64,000 nucleotides of DNA from Stenotrophomonas maltophilia. Lineage in GTDB: Bacteria > Pseudomonadota > Gammaproteobacteria > Xanthomonadales > Xanthomonadaceae. Below the pieces are notes generated by a model. It worked only from the letters and a program-made list of their open reading frames with translations. It did no database searches and was not told where the DNA came from. This document shows, piece by piece, positions 27,975-37,664 of this stretch (positions within the stretch are counted from its first letter, which is position 1; the number at the start of each line of letters is the position of its first letter). Position numbers and translations under genes: made by a program. The stretch is from assembly GCF_003205835.1 (NCBI RefSeq), contig NZ_CP029773.1, positions 900,501 to 964,500 of the forward strand. The letters run 5' to 3'.

Positions 27975-28049
27975 GGGTGCTTAGCTCAGCGGTAGAGCGT
28001 CTCCTTTACACGGAGAGGGTCGGGGGTTCGAAACCCTCAGCACCCACCA
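27975..28049 (+). tRNA. tRNA-Val (anticodon TAC)
   Basis: 75 nt with encoded CCA. Acceptor GGGTGCT/AGCACCC; stem TCTCC/GGAGA with loop TTTACAC gives TAC. Confidence 0.96.
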
Positions 28050-28075
28050 CAGCACCGCGGTAAAAGTTTGAGTGT

Positions 28076-28152
28076 GGAGCGGTAGTTCAGCTGGTTAGAA
28101 TGCTGGCCTGTCACGCCGGAGGTCGCGGGTTCGAGTCCCGTCCGCTCCGCCA
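28076..28152 (+). tRNA. tRNA-Asp (anticodon GTC), copy 1 of 4
   Basis: 77 nt with encoded CCA. Acceptor GGAGCGG/CCGCTCC; loop CTGTCAC gives GTC. A GC-rich hairpin and T-tract follow in the spacer. Confidence 0.96.
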
Positions 28153-28235
28153 TTCAACGAGGCCTCCGGCCAAAAGCTGGAGGCTTTGTTTTCTTCCCGG
28201 TCCAGGCCGGTGGAAAACAAGCAAGGTAACAATGC

Positions 28236-28312
28236 GGAGCGGTAGTTCAGCTGGTTAGAATGCTGGCCTGTCACGCCGGAGGTCGCGGGTTCGAGTCCCG
28301 TCCGCTCCGCCA
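28236..28312 (+). tRNA. tRNA-Asp (anticodon GTC), copy 2 of 4
   Basis: Identical to copy 1. The downstream hairpin spacer also resembles that of copy 1, so the duplicated unit is the gene plus its terminator. Confidence 0.96.
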
Positions 28313-28399
28313 TTACATCGAGGCCCCCGGCCTAAAGCTGGGGGCCTTGTCTTCTCACCGACAGGCTCGGGAAGAAGACGAAAGGGTTTTTGCAAGAAC

Positions 28400-28476
28400 G
28401 GAGCGGTAGTTCAGCTGGTTAGAATGCTGGCCTGTCACGCCGGAGGTCGCGGGTTCGAGTCCCGTCCGCTCCGCCA
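28400..28476 (+). tRNA. tRNA-Asp (anticodon GTC), copy 3 of 4
   Basis: Identical to copy 1. The spacer after it differs and lacks the GC hairpin. Confidence 0.96.
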
Positions 28477-28582
28477 TTGCAGAATTCTTAAGTCCCTGTG
28501 AAAAAACTTTGAAAAAAGTGTTCATCGGGCTGGGTTTCCAGGAAGTCTTCGGATATACTGGGCGCCTGCAAAGTTTCAGCGC

Positions 28583-28659
28583 GGAGCGGTAGTTCAGCTG
28601 GTTAGAATGCTGGCCTGTCACGCCGGAGGTCGCGGGTTCGAGTCCCGTCCGCTCCGCCA
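28583..28659 (+). tRNA. tRNA-Asp (anticodon GTC), copy 4 of 4
   Basis: Identical to copy 1, followed by AGCCCTCGGCGCAAGCCGGGGGCTTTTTC, written here as a terminator hairpin with stem GCCC/GGGC and a T-run ending near 28697. Confidence 0.96.
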
Positions 28660-28852
28660 ACTTTAAAAGCCCTCGGCGCAAGCCGGGGGCTTTTTCTTTG
28701 TGTCGTTCGCGCGGTCGGACGTGAGGCATGCATCTACCAGTGACGCGTTGCTGCAAGGATGCGGCGCAGGCCGCGCCGGCGCTGCTTTTGGTCCCTGCGG
28801 CGAAGCGGGTTACACTGCCGGGCTCGCCAATCAGGCCTTGTGATTCCTCACC

Positions 28853-30808
28853 ATGCTGCAGAAACTCCGCGACAAGACCTCAGGCTGGATCGTCACCGTG
28901 ATCCTGGGGCTGCTGATGATTCCGTTCCTGTTCGTGATCGACAACAGCTACCTCGGTGGCGTTGGCGCACAGAACGTGGCCAAGGTTTCCGCGCCTCCGA
29001 CCTGGTGGCGTTCGGCACCGTCGTGGTGGCCGGTGCGCATGCTGTGGCAGCACCACGAGATCAGCGCGCAGGATTTCCGCACGCGTTTCGAGCAGGAGCG
29101 CATGCGTGAGCGCCAGCAGCAGGGCGAGAACTTCGACCCGCGCGCGTTCGAAAGCACTGAGAACAAGCTGGCCGTGCTCGATCAGCTGATCGACGAGCAG
29201 GTCGTGCGCCTGGTCGGTGAACAGGCGGGCGTGGTGATCGGCGACGGCGCGGTGCGCGAGTACATCGCGACCATGCCGGCGTTCCTCGATTCGAACGGCA
29301 AGTTCAACGAGAACAACTACCGCCTGGCCCTGGCCGGTGGCAATCCGCCGCGCACCCCGACCCAGTTCCAGGAGCTGGTGCGCGAGAGCCTGCAGCAGTC
29401 GGTGATCCCGTCGGGCCTGCAGAACTCCGGCTTCGTCACCCAGTCCGAGACCGAGCGTCTGCTGAAGCTGCTGGGCGAAACCCGTGACGTCGAGCTGGCC
29501 GCGCTGCCGGAAGTGCCGGCCGATACTGCGCCGGTCACCGATGCGCAGATCAAGCAGTGGTACGACGGCCACGGCAAGGACTTCCGCCAGGCCGAGAGCG
29601 TGTCGCTGGAATACGTCGAGATCAACGGCGCCAACCTGCCGGCACCGACCGCGGCTGACGAAGCGACCCTGCGCAAGCGCTATGAAGACGAGAAGGCGAA
29701 GTTCACCTCGCCGGAACAGCGCCAGGCTGCCCATATCCTGATCACCGGTGACGGTGCCGAAGCCAAGGCGAACAAGCTCGCTGCCGAAGCCAAGGCGGCG
29801 GGTGCCGACTTCGCGGCGCTGGCCAAGGCCAACTCGGAAGACCCGGGTTCGAAGGACCAGGGCGGTGATCTGGGCTGGGTCGAGCGTGGCGCGATGGTCA
29901 AGCCGTTCGAAGACGCCCTGTTCGCCGCCAAGGCGGGTGACGTGATCGGCCCGGTGAAGACCGACTTCGGCTACCACATCATCAAGGTCGCCGCGGTGCG
30001 TGGTGGCCAGGGCAAGTCGTTCGAGGAAGTGCGTGACACGCTGGCCGCCGAGCAGCTGAAGGCCGATGGCGAGCGCGGCTTCAACGAGCTGGCCGGCCAC
30101 CTGGTCGATGCCATCAACAAGAGCCCGAGCGACCTGGCCGCTGCCGCCAAGGAAGTGAACCTGCCGCTGCAGACCCTGGGCCCGATCACCCGCGCGACCG
30201 CCAGTGGCATCGCCGCTGATCCGGCCGTGCTGCGCGCCGCCTTCTCCGAAGTGCTGGTGCAGGACGGTACCGCCAGCGATCCGATCGCCCTGGGCGGTGC
30301 CACCAACCACAGCGTGGTCATCCGCGTTGCCGCGCATACCCCGGAACAGGCGATGCCGCTGGACAAGGCCCGCGAGCAGGTGATCGCCGCGATCCGCGCC
30401 GACCGCCAGCGCCAGGCCAGCGACAAGGCCGCTGACGCCGTGCTGGCCAAGCTGAAGGCGGGCGCCACCCTGCAGTCGCTGGCTGCCAGCGAGAAGCTGC
30501 AGCTGAGCCCGATGCCGGGCCTGCCGCGCAGCCAGCCGGTGCCGACCCCGGAAATCAACCGCGCGATCTTCAGCGCGCCGGTGCCGGCCGAGGGCAAGCC
30601 GAGCTACGGCAAGGTCGACGTCAATGGCCACGCGCTGCTGTTCGCGGTGAACAAGGTGAACCCGGGCGACGTGAAGGAAGTGACCGCCGAGCAGCAGAAG
30701 CAGCTGAAGGACCAGCTGAGCCAGATCGACGGCATGGCCGCGGCCAAGGCCTACATCGAGGCGATGCGCAAGAAGTTCGTGGTCCAGACCACCGAAGCGA
30801 ACCTGTAA
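28853..30808 (+). CDS. ppiD: Periplasmic chaperone/PPIase PpiD
   Basis: 651 residues. A single N-terminal membrane helix (about 13-32, [16 protein letters not shown]) anchors it to the inner membrane with the rest in the periplasm. A SurA-like N-terminal chaperone region follows, then a parvulin domain from about residue 290 ([42 protein letters not shown]). PpiD assists outer-membrane protein folding near the Sec translocon. The position after hupB is conserved. Confidence 0.95.
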   Translation: MLQKLRDKTSGWIVTVILGLLMIPFLFVIDNSYLGGVGAQNVAKVSAPPTWWRSAPSWWPVRMLWQHHEISAQDFRTRFEQERMRERQQQGENFDPRAFESTENKLAVLDQLIDEQVVRLVGEQAGVVIGDGAVREYIATMPAFLDSNGKFNENNYRLALAGGNPPRTPTQFQELVRESLQQSVIPSGLQNSGFVTQSETERLLKLLGETRDVELAALPEVPADTAPVTDAQIKQWYDGHGKDFRQAESVSLEYVEINGANLPAPTAADEATLRKRYEDEKAKFTSPEQRQAAHILITGDGAEAKANKLAAEAKAAGADFAALAKANSEDPGSKDQGGDLGWVERGAMVKPFEDALFAAKAGDVIGPVKTDFGYHIIKVAAVRGGQGKSFEEVRDTLAAEQLKADGERGFNELAGHLVDAINKSPSDLAAAAKEVNLPLQTLGPITRATASGIAADPAVLRAAFSEVLVQDGTASDPIALGGATNHSVVIRVAAHTPEQAMPLDKAREQVIAAIRADRQRQASDKAADAVLAKLKAGATLQSLAASEKLQLSPMPGLPRSQPVPTPEINRAIFSAPVPAEGKPSYGKVDVNGHALLFAVNKVNPGDVKEVTAEQQKQLKDQLSQIDGMAAAKAYIEAMRKKFVVQTTEANL

Positions 30809-30830
30809 GCCCACCGGCTGCAGGTACGAA

Positions 30831-30860
30831 AGGGCCCGGCAATGCCGGGCCTTTTTTTTG
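30831..30860 (+). terminator. Terminator after ppiD
   Basis: GGCCCGGC, loop AAT, GCCGGGCC, then an 8-base T tract. Confidence 0.92.
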
Positions 30861-30895
30861 TGCCTTCGCCTCGTTTGTGGCGCGCTTGAGCTCTG

Positions 30896-30948
30896 GTAGT
30901 GGTCGAGCTTGCTCGACCGCCTTTTGTAGAGTCGAGCCGGGCTCGACT
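30896..30948 (+). repeat. Two SMAG-type palindromes in tandem
   Basis: GTAGTGGTCGAGCTTGCTCG (30896-30920) and GTAGAGTCGAGCCGGGCTCG (30926-30948), same orientation, between the convergent ppiD and transglycosylase genes. Confidence 0.8.
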
Positions 30949-30970
30949 GCATCTGCCGGGCGCAGGCATG

Positions 30971-30996
30971 AAAAAGCCGAGCATGGGCTCGGCTTT
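30971..30996 (-). terminator. Terminator of the transglycosylase gene
   Basis: On the minus strand: AAAGCCGAGC, loop CCAT, GCTCGGCTTTTT, beginning 24 bases after the stop at 31020. Confidence 0.85.
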
Positions 30997-31019
30997 ACAG
31001 GGAGGGCCTGGCTGGCGCG

Positions 31020-32219
31020 TCAGTCCTCGACGCGCAGTACCGCACCAGGCTTCAGCACGCTGCTGCCACTCAGGCCGTTCAGCGACAGCAGGGCCTTCAC
31101 CGGCATGCCGTAGCGGCGGGCGATGGTCCAGGCCGATTCGCCATCACGCACCGTGTGGCGTCGGCTGCGCGGACGATCGGCGATCGCGGCGACGGTCTTG
31201 GCCACCTGCGGCGTCGGTGCGGCGGTGGCGACCGGCGCAGCGCTGGCGACCAGGGCCGTTGCGGTGTCCGCCACCGTCGCATTGGCGGCCGAGACCGGGG
31301 CCAGCACGCGGGTGGTGCCAGAGGCACGGCTGCCAGAGGCCAGCGCTGGGTTCAGGCGGGCGATCTTCGCCGGGTCCAAGGCGCGCTGTGCGGCCCACTG
31401 CTGGACGCTGGTGCCGGCCGGCAGGGTGTGGTCCTTCAGTACCGGCACGGTGCGGTCCAGCGAGGCCATCACGCCGGGCTGGTCTTCCACGTCTTCCAGC
31501 ACGCAGGCCAGGGCATGCAGCTTCTCGACGTAGGCATGGGTCACCGGCGACAGGCCGGGCAGAGCCGACGGCTTGGCGTTCTGCGCGTTCATGCCGGCCT
31601 TGCGCATGGACTGCAGCACCCGGTATTCGCCGGCGTTGTAGGCCATGGTGGCCAGGCGCCAGTCGCCGCCGAACATGCCGTGCAGGGTCTTCAGGTAACG
31701 CACCGCGGCCTGGGTCGAATCGACCGCCGACAGGCGGCCGTCATAGCCGTTGGCCATCGGCACGCGGTGGTTGCGCGCCGTGGTGGCGATGAACTGCCAC
31801 AGGCCGGTCGGGCCACTGCCGTTGCGGGCATTGGGCCGATAGCCGCTTTCCACGAACGGAATCAGCGCGAATTCGGTGGGCAGGTGGGCTTTGCGCAGCT
31901 CTTCGACCACGTAGCCGAACAGCACCAGCGCATCGTCATCCTGGTTGGCCAGGCGCGAGGGGGCATGGGCGAACTGCTTCTGCCAGCGCGGGCTGGTGGC
32001 CTCGGCGTCGCAGCTGGGCTCGGCCAGGCCGTCGCGGAAGCTGGTGAAGATCTCCTGGCCGTTGCGCACCGAAGCGGCGGGCAGCGCAGCCGGATCCAGC
32101 GGCAAGGCCGCAGCGGCGGTCAGGTTCTGGCTGATGCCGGCGCCCAGCGACTGCGCGCCCGCGGTTCCGGCCAACCCCAGGACAAGGCCCAGGGCCAGCG
32201 GCAGACTTCGGCGCATCAT
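31020..32219 (-). CDS. MltD-like lytic transglycosylase with LysM domain
   Basis: 399 residues from ATG 32219, which overlaps the gloB stop as ATGA. A Sec signal peptide ends TAGAQS. The lysozyme-like SLT domain has the catalytic glutamate in [12 protein letters not shown], then [13 protein letters not shown] and [10 protein letters not shown] second degenerate LysM-like segment ([13 protein letters not shown]) precedes the clear C-terminal LysM ([18 protein letters not shown] ... LKPGAVLRV). It cleaves peptidoglycan in the periplasm. The gloB-mltD pair is also adjacent in E. coli. Confidence 0.92.
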   Translation of the reverse strand: MMRRSLPLALGLVLGLAGTAGAQSLGAGISQNLTAAAALPLDPAALPAASVRNGQEIFTSFRDGLAEPSCDAEATSPRWQKQFAHAPSRLANQDDDALVLFGYVVEELRKAHLPTEFALIPFVESGYRPNARNGSGPTGLWQFIATTARNHRVPMANGYDGRLSAVDSTQAAVRYLKTLHGMFGGDWRLATMAYNAGEYRVLQSMRKAGMNAQNAKPSALPGLSPVTHAYVEKLHALACVLEDVEDQPGVMASLDRTVPVLKDHTLPAGTSVQQWAAQRALDPAKIARLNPALASGSRASGTTRVLAPVSAANATVADTATALVASAAPVATAAPTPQVAKTVAAIADRPRSRRHTVRDGESAWTIARRYGMPVKALLSLNGLSGSSVLKPGAVLRVED

Positions 32220-32980
32220 GCGCGGAAGCCGTCTTTCCAATGCCGGAGACCGGCCATCACGTCGACGTCGTCCACGACGTCACGGCCCAGGTGTGCAGAC
32301 ACCGACGCACGGATCGGCGCCGCGTGCACACGCAGGAAGGGATTGCAGTCGAATTCGTTGGCCAGGGTTACCGGCAGGGTGGAACGGTCATCGCGGCGCA
32401 TGGCCAAAGCCTCCTCTTGGCGCTGCCACAGGGCAGCGTTGGCGGGGTCGACATGCCGCGCGAAGACGGCATTTGACACGGTGTACTCATGAGCGCAACA
32501 AAGCAGCAGTTGCGCGGGCAAGGTACCCAGCTTGCGCATCGATGCCAGCAGCTGGGACGGCGTACCTTCGAACAGACGTCCACAGCCCAGGCTGAACAAC
32601 GAATCTCCGCTGAAAAGATGTTCAGCAGTGTGAAACGCGATGTGGCTGCGGGTATGCCCGGGCACGGATAGTACGTGGAACGTCCGGCCCAGTGCCTGAA
32701 CGCGTTCACCTTCGCCGACCCGCTCGGTGGCCGTGGGGATGCGCTCTTCGACCGGCGCGATGACCCGTACACCGGGAAAACGTGCCTGCAGTGCGGGCAC
32801 GCCACCGATGTGGTCGTCGTGGTGGTGGGTGAGCAGGATCGTGTCCACGCGCAGGCCCTGATCGGCCAGTGCGAGCACTGGCGCGGCATCGCCGGGGTCG
32901 ACGACCACGGCAGTGCCATCGTCGGCGATCAGCGTCCAGATGTAGTTATCCGCAAATGCGGGCAGGGCAGTCAGTCGCAT
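32216..32980 (-). CDS. gloB: Hydroxyacylglutathione hydrolase (glyoxalase II)
   Basis: 254 residues from ATG 32980, the start giving [15 protein letters not shown]. The metallo-beta-lactamase zinc motif [10 protein letters not shown], the [13 protein letters not shown] block and the [13 protein letters not shown] segment define GloB. It hydrolyses S-lactoylglutathione to lactate in methylglyoxal detoxification. The open frame continues far upstream inside the divergent gene, but that part is a shadow. Confidence 0.96.
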   Translation of the reverse strand: MRLTALPAFADNYIWTLIADDGTAVVVDPGDAAPVLALADQGLRVDTILLTHHHDDHIGGVPALQARFPGVRVIAPVEERIPTATERVGEGERVQALGRTFHVLSVPGHTRSHIAFHTAEHLFSGDSLFSLGCGRLFEGTPSQLLASMRKLGTLPAQLLLCCAHEYTVSNAVFARHVDPANAALWQRQEEALAMRRDDRSTLPVTLANEFDCNPFLRVHAAPIRASVSAHLGRDVVDDVDVMAGLRHWKDGFRA

Positions 32981-32991
32981 AGAATTGGACC

Positions 32992-33636
32992 ATGCCCGCG
33001 CTGCAGAGCACCCGTCAAGCGAGCCAGACCCCGTGGTTCGACAGTGAACCGGCGGCAGCCTTGCGCGTGCTGGAGCGGCAATTGCTGCTGCCGCAGTTGT
33101 CATTGCTGCCAGCGCAGCCCTGGTTGTGGATCGCGCCGAGTGCGGCCTGGCTGGATGACGCGCAGCTGGGTGGACGCGGTCTGCGCCTGTATCGGCAGGG
33201 GCAGGGCTATGCCGGCGATACCCGCTGTGCACTGCCGCTGCCGCTGGCCAATGAGAGTGTCAATGCGATCGTGCTGCAGCATGTCACTGCGGCCGACGCT
33301 GATCGGCTGCTCGACGAGTGCGAGCGCGTACTGATGCCGGGCGGCCATCTGTGGCTGAGCAGCCTCAATCCGTTCAGCCCGTATCGCACGCGCTGGCGCC
33401 AGCATGGACTGGTGGTGCGTACGCCGCAGCGGATCCGTCTGCTGCTCGGCTGGCATGGGCTGGAGTGCGACGATATGCGTTACCTCGGTCCACTCTGGCG
33501 CGGGGCTGGCAGCCGCCGTGCCGATGGCTGGGCGCCACTGCGCGCGGCCTGCCTGTTCCATGCGGAAAAACGCACGCTGGCCCTGCCCGGGCCGAAACCG
33601 TTGCCGGTGCGTTGGCACGGCACCGTTGCTACCTGA
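32992..33636 (+). CDS. Methyltransferase-like protein (SAM-dependent, class I fold)
   Basis: 214 residues, divergent from gloB with only 11 bp between starts. Residues 85-140 keep the second half of a Rossmann methyltransferase ([16 protein letters not shown], then [24 protein letters not shown]). The first glycine-rich SAM loop is poorly preserved, so binding is uncertain. Proteins of this type sit next to gloB and rnhA in many gammaproteobacteria. The substrate is unknown. Confidence 0.75.
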   Translation: MPALQSTRQASQTPWFDSEPAAALRVLERQLLLPQLSLLPAQPWLWIAPSAAWLDDAQLGGRGLRLYRQGQGYAGDTRCALPLPLANESVNAIVLQHVTAADADRLLDECERVLMPGGHLWLSSLNPFSPYRTRWRQHGLVVRTPQRIRLLLGWHGLECDDMRYLGPLWRGAGSRRADGWAPLRAACLFHAEKRTLALPGPKPLPVRWHGTVAT

Positions 33637-33648
33637 TCTGGAGTTGTA

Positions 33649-34101
33649 TTGAAAACCATCGAAATCCACACCGACGGATCCTGCCTCGGCAATCCCGGCC
33701 CCGGCGGCTGGGCTGCGTTGCTGCGTTACAAGGGGCATGAGCGCGAACTGAGCGGTGGCGAAGCGCACACCACCAACAACCGGATGGAGCTGATGGCGGC
33801 CATTTCGGGGCTGGAGACGCTGACCGAGCCGTGCAACATCGTGCTCTACACCGATTCGCAGTACGTGCGGCAGGGCCTGACCCAGTGGATGCCGGGTTGG
33901 ATCCGCAAGAACTGGAAAACCGCTGGCGGTGATCCGGTGAAGAACCGTGAGCTTTGGGAGCGGTTGCACGCGGCCACGCTGCGGCACCAGATCGACTGGC
34001 GCTGGGTGAAGGGCCATTCCGGCGACCCCGACAACGAACGAGTGGATACCCTGGCGCGCAACGCGGCGATCCAGATCCGCGACGCCAGCCCGGTAAACTG
34101 A
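33649..34101 (+). CDS. rnhA: Ribonuclease HI
   Basis: 150 residues. The start is TTG 33649, supported by CTGGAG 6 bases upstream and by the family N-terminus [20 protein letters not shown]. The catalytic carboxylates fit Asp8/Glu46/Asp68-type positions ([21 protein letters not shown]), with the basic handle [17 protein letters not shown]. It removes RNA from RNA-DNA hybrids. dnaQ follows 4 bases after the stop, as in many gammaproteobacteria. Confidence 0.96.
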   Translation: MKTIEIHTDGSCLGNPGPGGWAALLRYKGHERELSGGEAHTTNNRMELMAAISGLETLTEPCNIVLYTDSQYVRQGLTQWMPGWIRKNWKTAGGDPVKNRELWERLHAATLRHQIDWRWVKGHSGDPDNERVDTLARNAAIQIRDASPVN

Positions 34102-34105
34102 GCCC

Positions 34106-34837
34106 ATGCGTCAGATCATCCTCGATACCGAAACCACCGGCCTGGAGTGGAAGAAGGGCAACCGCATCGTCGAAATCGGCTGCGTGGAGCTGTTCAAGCG
34201 GCGCCCGACCGGCAACAACTACCACCAGTACATCAAGCCGGACTGCGAGTTCGAACAGGGCGCGCAGGAAGTCACCGGCCTGACCCTGGAGTTCCTGGCT
34301 GACAAGCCGGACTTCGCACAGATCGCCGACGAGTTCCTGGCGTTCATCGACGGCGCCGAGCTGATCATCCACAACGCGGCGTTCGACCTGGGCTTCCTCG
34401 ACAACGAGCTGTCGCTGCTTGGGCCACAGTACGGCAGGATCACCGACCGCTGCACGGTGATCGATACCCTGGTGATGGCGCGCGAGCGCTTCCCGGGCCA
34501 GCGCAATTCGCTGGATGCGCTGTGCAAGCGACTGGGCGTGGACAACTCGCACCGTGCACTGCACGGCGGCCTGCTCGATGCGCAGATCCTGGGCGACGTC
34601 TACATCGCACTGACCTCGGGTCAGGAAGAGATCGGCTTCGGATTGGGTGACGAAGAGGGGGGCGGGGCCGGTGCGGCGCTGCAGGCCTTCGACACCAGCA
34701 AGCTGCTGCCACGCCCGCGTGTGGTCGCCACTCCGTCGGAGCTGGAAGCGCATGCCGCGCGCCTGGAGCGGCTGCGCAAGAAGGCCGGCCATGCGCTGTG
34801 GGATGGCCCGAAGGTGGAAGAGCCCGCCAGCGCGTAA
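34106..34837 (+). CDS. dnaQ: DNA polymerase III epsilon subunit (proofreading exonuclease)
   Basis: 243 residues. The DEDDh exonuclease motifs are LDTETTGLEW (I), HNAAFDLGFLDNEL (II) and HRALHGGLLDAQILGDVY (III). The C-terminal tail would bind the alpha subunit. It is tightly coupled to rnhA (4 bp gap). Confidence 0.96.
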   Translation: MRQIILDTETTGLEWKKGNRIVEIGCVELFKRRPTGNNYHQYIKPDCEFEQGAQEVTGLTLEFLADKPDFAQIADEFLAFIDGAELIIHNAAFDLGFLDNELSLLGPQYGRITDRCTVIDTLVMARERFPGQRNSLDALCKRLGVDNSHRALHGGLLDAQILGDVYIALTSGQEEIGFGLGDEEGGGAGAALQAFDTSKLLPRPRVVATPSELEAHAARLERLRKKAGHALWDGPKVEEPASA

Positions 34838-34851
34838 TGCCTGGGATGGGG

Positions 34852-34903
34852 GAGTGCCGGCCGCTGGCCGGCAGCGCCGCATCCACGCATGGCGTGGATC
34901 TAC
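34852..34903. repeat. Palindrome plus SMAG element
   Basis: A GTAG-less hairpin GTGCCGGCCGCTGGCCGGCA at about 34854 is followed by a minus-strand SMAG element (34880-34903, GTAGATCCACGCCATGCGTGG core). They lie between the convergent dnaQ and phosphatase genes. Confidence 0.75.
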
Positions 34904-34906
34904 GGG

Positions 34907-35611
34907 TTAATGGCAGCGCACCAGGATCACGCTGATGTTGTCGCGGCCACCGCCGTCGAGCGCGGCCGCGACCAGCGTGTCCACGCATTCCTGTGCGCTG
35001 GCATCCTCAAAGGCGAGGGTGCGGGCAATGCCGCGGTCGTCCACTTCCTCGGTGAGGCCGTCACTGCACAGCAGCAGCTGCATGCCCGGGCGCAGCTCAC
35101 CACTGGTGGTGGCCACGTTCAGATGCGCCGGATCGGTCACGCCCAGTGCCTGGGTGACCACGTTGCGATGCGGATGCGCGCGTGCCTGTTCGGCAGTCAG
35201 GTTGCCCTGGGCGACCAGCTCCTGCACCACGCTGTGGTCCTGGCTGAGCTGCGCCAGCTGGCCATCGCGCCACAGGTAGGCGCGGCTGTCGCCGACCCAC
35301 GCCACTTCATAACGGTTGCCCTGTACCCGTGCGGCGACCACGGTGGTGCCCATCGGCAGCGTGTCGTTGCGCCGGCGCGAGGCGCGGATGATCTCTTCGT
35401 CGGCGGTGCGGATGGCCTGCGCCAGCGGCGCGCCACGGCGGATCTCGCGCACGATGGTTTCGCGCGCCAGCGCGCTGGCCACTTCGCCGCAGGCGTGCCC
35501 GCCCATGCCATCGGCCACCAGCCACAGGGCCAGCTCACTGTCACCGTAGTAGGTGTCCTCGTTGAGCTCGCGGCGCATGCCGGGGTGGGTGAGGTGTCCG
35601 AATTCGATCAT
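34907..35611 (-). CDS. PP2C-family serine/threonine phosphatase
   Basis: 234 residues, a bare PP2C domain. Metal-binding motifs are RRELNEDTYY, LVADGMGGHACGE, AWVGDSRAYLWRDG, CSDGLTEEV and GGRDNISVILVR. Such Stp/PrpC proteins usually counter a Hanks-type kinase or act in T6SS control; no kinase gene is in the window. Confidence 0.93.
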   Translation of the reverse strand: MIEFGHLTHPGMRRELNEDTYYGDSELALWLVADGMGGHACGEVASALARETIVREIRRGAPLAQAIRTADEEIIRASRRRNDTLPMGTTVVAARVQGNRYEVAWVGDSRAYLWRDGQLAQLSQDHSVVQELVAQGNLTAEQARAHPHRNVVTQALGVTDPAHLNVATTSGELRPGMQLLLCSDGLTEEVDDRGIARTLAFEDASAQECVDTLVAAALDGGGRDNISVILVRCH

Positions 35612-35775
35612 GGAGGCTGGGGCGGGGTATTGCTGGGGAGATAGGCATCATCGGGTGGCTGCAGGCATCCGGCAAGGCATGCGCTCAGGAAATTTTCACT
35701 TCGTTGGCCGGAATGACTTGTCGTCGGCCCCACTTCCTCGTATGATGCGCGTCCCCGGTCCGCCGGGGACCACCC

Positions 35776-35866
35776 GGAGAGGTGGCAGAGTGGTTGAATG
35801 TACCTGACTCGAAATCAGGCAGGCGTTTATAGCGCCTCGGGGGTTCGAATCCCCCCCTCTCCGCCA
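35776..35866 (+). tRNA. tRNA-Ser (anticodon CGA)
   Basis: 91 nt class II tRNA with long variable arm and encoded CCA. Acceptor GGAGAGG/CCTCTCC; loop CTCGAAA gives CGA for TCG codons. This intact gene is distinct from the tRNA-Ser 3' fragment at 54174. Confidence 0.96.
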
Positions 35867-35870
35867 GATT

Positions 35871-35908
35871 AAAGAAAAAGGGCTGCCGAAAGGCAGCCCT
35901 TTTTCTTT
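35871..35908 (+). terminator. Terminator after tRNA-Ser
   Basis: AAAGAAAAAGGGCTGCC, loop GAAA, then the perfect complement ending TTTTTCTTT. Confidence 0.93.
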
Positions 35909-36019
35909 ATCTGGCGTGGGACGCGCCGCGCGTTGCGCGCCGCCCCACACGTTGCTGCGCAACCTGTGGGCCCCTCCCTTTGCCGGCCTCTCCCCGCCCC
36001 TGTCGGGGCAGGTGCATCA

Positions 36020-36087
36020 GTAGATCCACGCCATGCGTGGATGCTGTTCCTGCCGAGCTGAACCATCCACGCATGGCGTGGATCTAC
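36020..36087. repeat. Facing pair of SMAG-type palindromes
   Basis: GTAGATCCACGCCATGCGTGG on the plus strand (36020-36042) and the same element on the minus strand (36064-36087), just upstream of the DUF6165 gene. Confidence 0.82.
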
Positions 36088-36144
36088 CCATTCCATCGTG
36101 AGCTGCGGGTTAAACTGCCTGCATCACCTGCTGGAGCTTTCCCC

Positions 36145-36549
36145 ATGACCGCTGAAATCCTCGTCCCCGTTTCTTTCGGCGAGTTGCTGGACAAGATCTC
36201 GATCCTGCAGATCAAGTCCGAGCGCATCAGTGACGAAGGGAAGCTGGCCAACGTTCGCAAGGAGCTGTCGGCGCTGGAGCAGACCTGGATGGCACACCCG
36301 GCGGCGGTGAAGGACATCGCCAAGCTGCGGGCCGAGCTGAAGACGGTCAACGAGCAGCTGTGGGACATCGAAGACGACATCCGCCTGAAGGAAAAGGCGC
36401 AGGCATTCGACCAGGGCTTCATCGACCTGGCGCGCAGCGTCTACCTGCGCAACGACGAGCGCGCGCGCATCAAGAAGGCAATCAACCTGGCGCTCGGTTC
36501 GGCGTACGTGGAAGAGAAGTCGTACCAGGATTACGCGCAGCGCGCGTAA
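36145..36549 (+). CDS. DUF6165-family protein
   Basis: 134 residues from ATG 36145; the frame is open back to 35980 across SMAG elements, which is not coding. The sequence is helical and charged (VSFGELLDKISILQIKSERI, then KDIAKLRAELKTVNEQLWDIEDDIR), predicting a coiled-coil hairpin, with YLRNDERARIKKAINLALGS near the end. The family has no assigned function. It converges on an LPS heptosyltransferase gene; in relatives such proteins are often found beside LPS or glycan genes, so a role there is a guess. Confidence 0.75.
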   Translation: MTAEILVPVSFGELLDKISILQIKSERISDEGKLANVRKELSALEQTWMAHPAAVKDIAKLRAELKTVNEQLWDIEDDIRLKEKAQAFDQGFIDLARSVYLRNDERARIKKAINLALGSAYVEEKSYQDYAQRA

Positions 36550-36562
36550 TCCCGGCCAAGGG

Positions 36563-36586
36563 GTTGATCCACGCCATGCGTGGATG
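36563..36586 (+). repeat. SMAG-like palindrome
   Basis: GTTG head (variant of GTAG) followed by ATCCACGCCATGCGTGGAT. It lies between convergent genes. Confidence 0.65.
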
Positions 36587-36597
36587 GGGGCTGCCGC

Positions 36598-37644
36598 TCA
36601 CCCCAGGTGGTCGGCCACGTAACGCTCGAACGCTGCGATACCGTCTTCCACGGTGATCAGTTCCATCACGTCGTCGAACTCGATCTTGGTCCCCCACTTC
36701 AGATCGGTGGCCTGTTTGGCCAGATACTTGCGCGCGGCATCGTCATAGCGGTCCACGCAGTAACGGCGGTCCGAGTACGGGCCACTGCGGTTCGGATTGC
36801 TGGCCGCATGCAGGCCCAGCACCTTGGCACCCATTGCATTGGCGATGTGCATCGGGCCCGAGTCCGGCGTCATCACCAGATTGGCGCGGGCCAGCAGCGC
36901 GGGCAGTTGCTTCAAGGTGTCCTTGCCGACCAGATCCAGTGCCGGGGTACGCAACTGCGCCTGGATGGCGTCGGCCATGCTGCGTTCGAGTTCACTGCGG
37001 CCACCGCACAGCACCACCCGCCAGCCACGCGTGAGCGCGTGGTTGGCCACGGCGGCATAGCGGTCGGCGTACCAGTTGCGGCGTACATGGCTGGAGCACG
37101 GCGAGATCATCAGCACCGGGCGGCCATCGTCCTGCCACTGCGCGGCGGCCCACTCATACGCAGACGGTGGCACCGCCAGATCCCAGCTGACCTCGGTCTG
37201 GCGCAGGCCCAGCGGCTCGCAGAAGCTGCCGATGGCATCAAGCACGTGGATGCCGGGACGATCTGGGATGCGCTCGTTGATGAAGAGACCGTGCAGGTCC
37301 TTCGATCGGCTGCGGTCGTAGCCGATGCGACGCTCTGCGGGAATGAAGGCCGACAGCAGGTTGGCACGGAACGCCACCTGCATCTGCAGCAGCGCTTCGA
37401 AGCGCCCCGGTGGCAGCTGCCGGCGCAGCTCCTTGACCCCGGCCATGCCGCTCTTCTTGTCGTAGGCATGGAAGGTGACACCGGGCAGGCCGTCGAGCAG
37501 CTTGTGGCCGGCCTTGTCGATGATCCAGTGGATCGGCGTATCCGGGCGCGCAGCCTGCAGGGTGCGCACCAGGGGCACCACATGGGTGACATCGCCGAGT
37601 GCGGACAGGCGCAGGAGGCACAAGGAGGAGGACGCTGATGCCAT
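36598..37644 (-). CDS. GT9-family heptosyltransferase-like protein (OpsX/WaaC type)
   Basis: 348 residues. GT9 signatures are [19 protein letters not shown] at the N-terminus, the donor loop [20 protein letters not shown], and the C-terminal [34 protein letters not shown]. Family members add heptose to Kdo in the LPS inner core at the cytoplasmic face. The adjacent, divergently placed Kdo kinase gene supports a core-LPS role. An aspartate in TPDSGPMH and lysine/arginine positions expected for activity are present. Confidence 0.88.
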   Translation of the reverse strand: MASASSSLCLLRLSALGDVTHVVPLVRTLQAARPDTPIHWIIDKAGHKLLDGLPGVTFHAYDKKSGMAGVKELRRQLPPGRFEALLQMQVAFRANLLSAFIPAERRIGYDRSRSKDLHGLFINERIPDRPGIHVLDAIGSFCEPLGLRQTEVSWDLAVPPSAYEWAAAQWQDDGRPVLMISPCSSHVRRNWYADRYAAVANHALTRGWRVVLCGGRSELERSMADAIQAQLRTPALDLVGKDTLKQLPALLARANLVMTPDSGPMHIANAMGAKVLGLHAASNPNRSGPYSDRRYCVDRYDDAARKYLAKQATDLKWGTKIEFDDVMELITVEDGIAAFERYVADHLG

Positions 37645-37664
37645 GTGTTGTTAGACTCAATGAA

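Noticed and set aside
28076-28659. CRISPR-like regular repeats
   Set aside because: The 77-bp repeats are complete tRNA-Asp genes; spacers are 83-106 bp with terminator hairpins and no cas genes are present.
28880-30952. 690-codon open frame antisense to ppiD
   Set aside because: Shadow; ppiD has membrane anchor and parvulin motifs on the plus strand.
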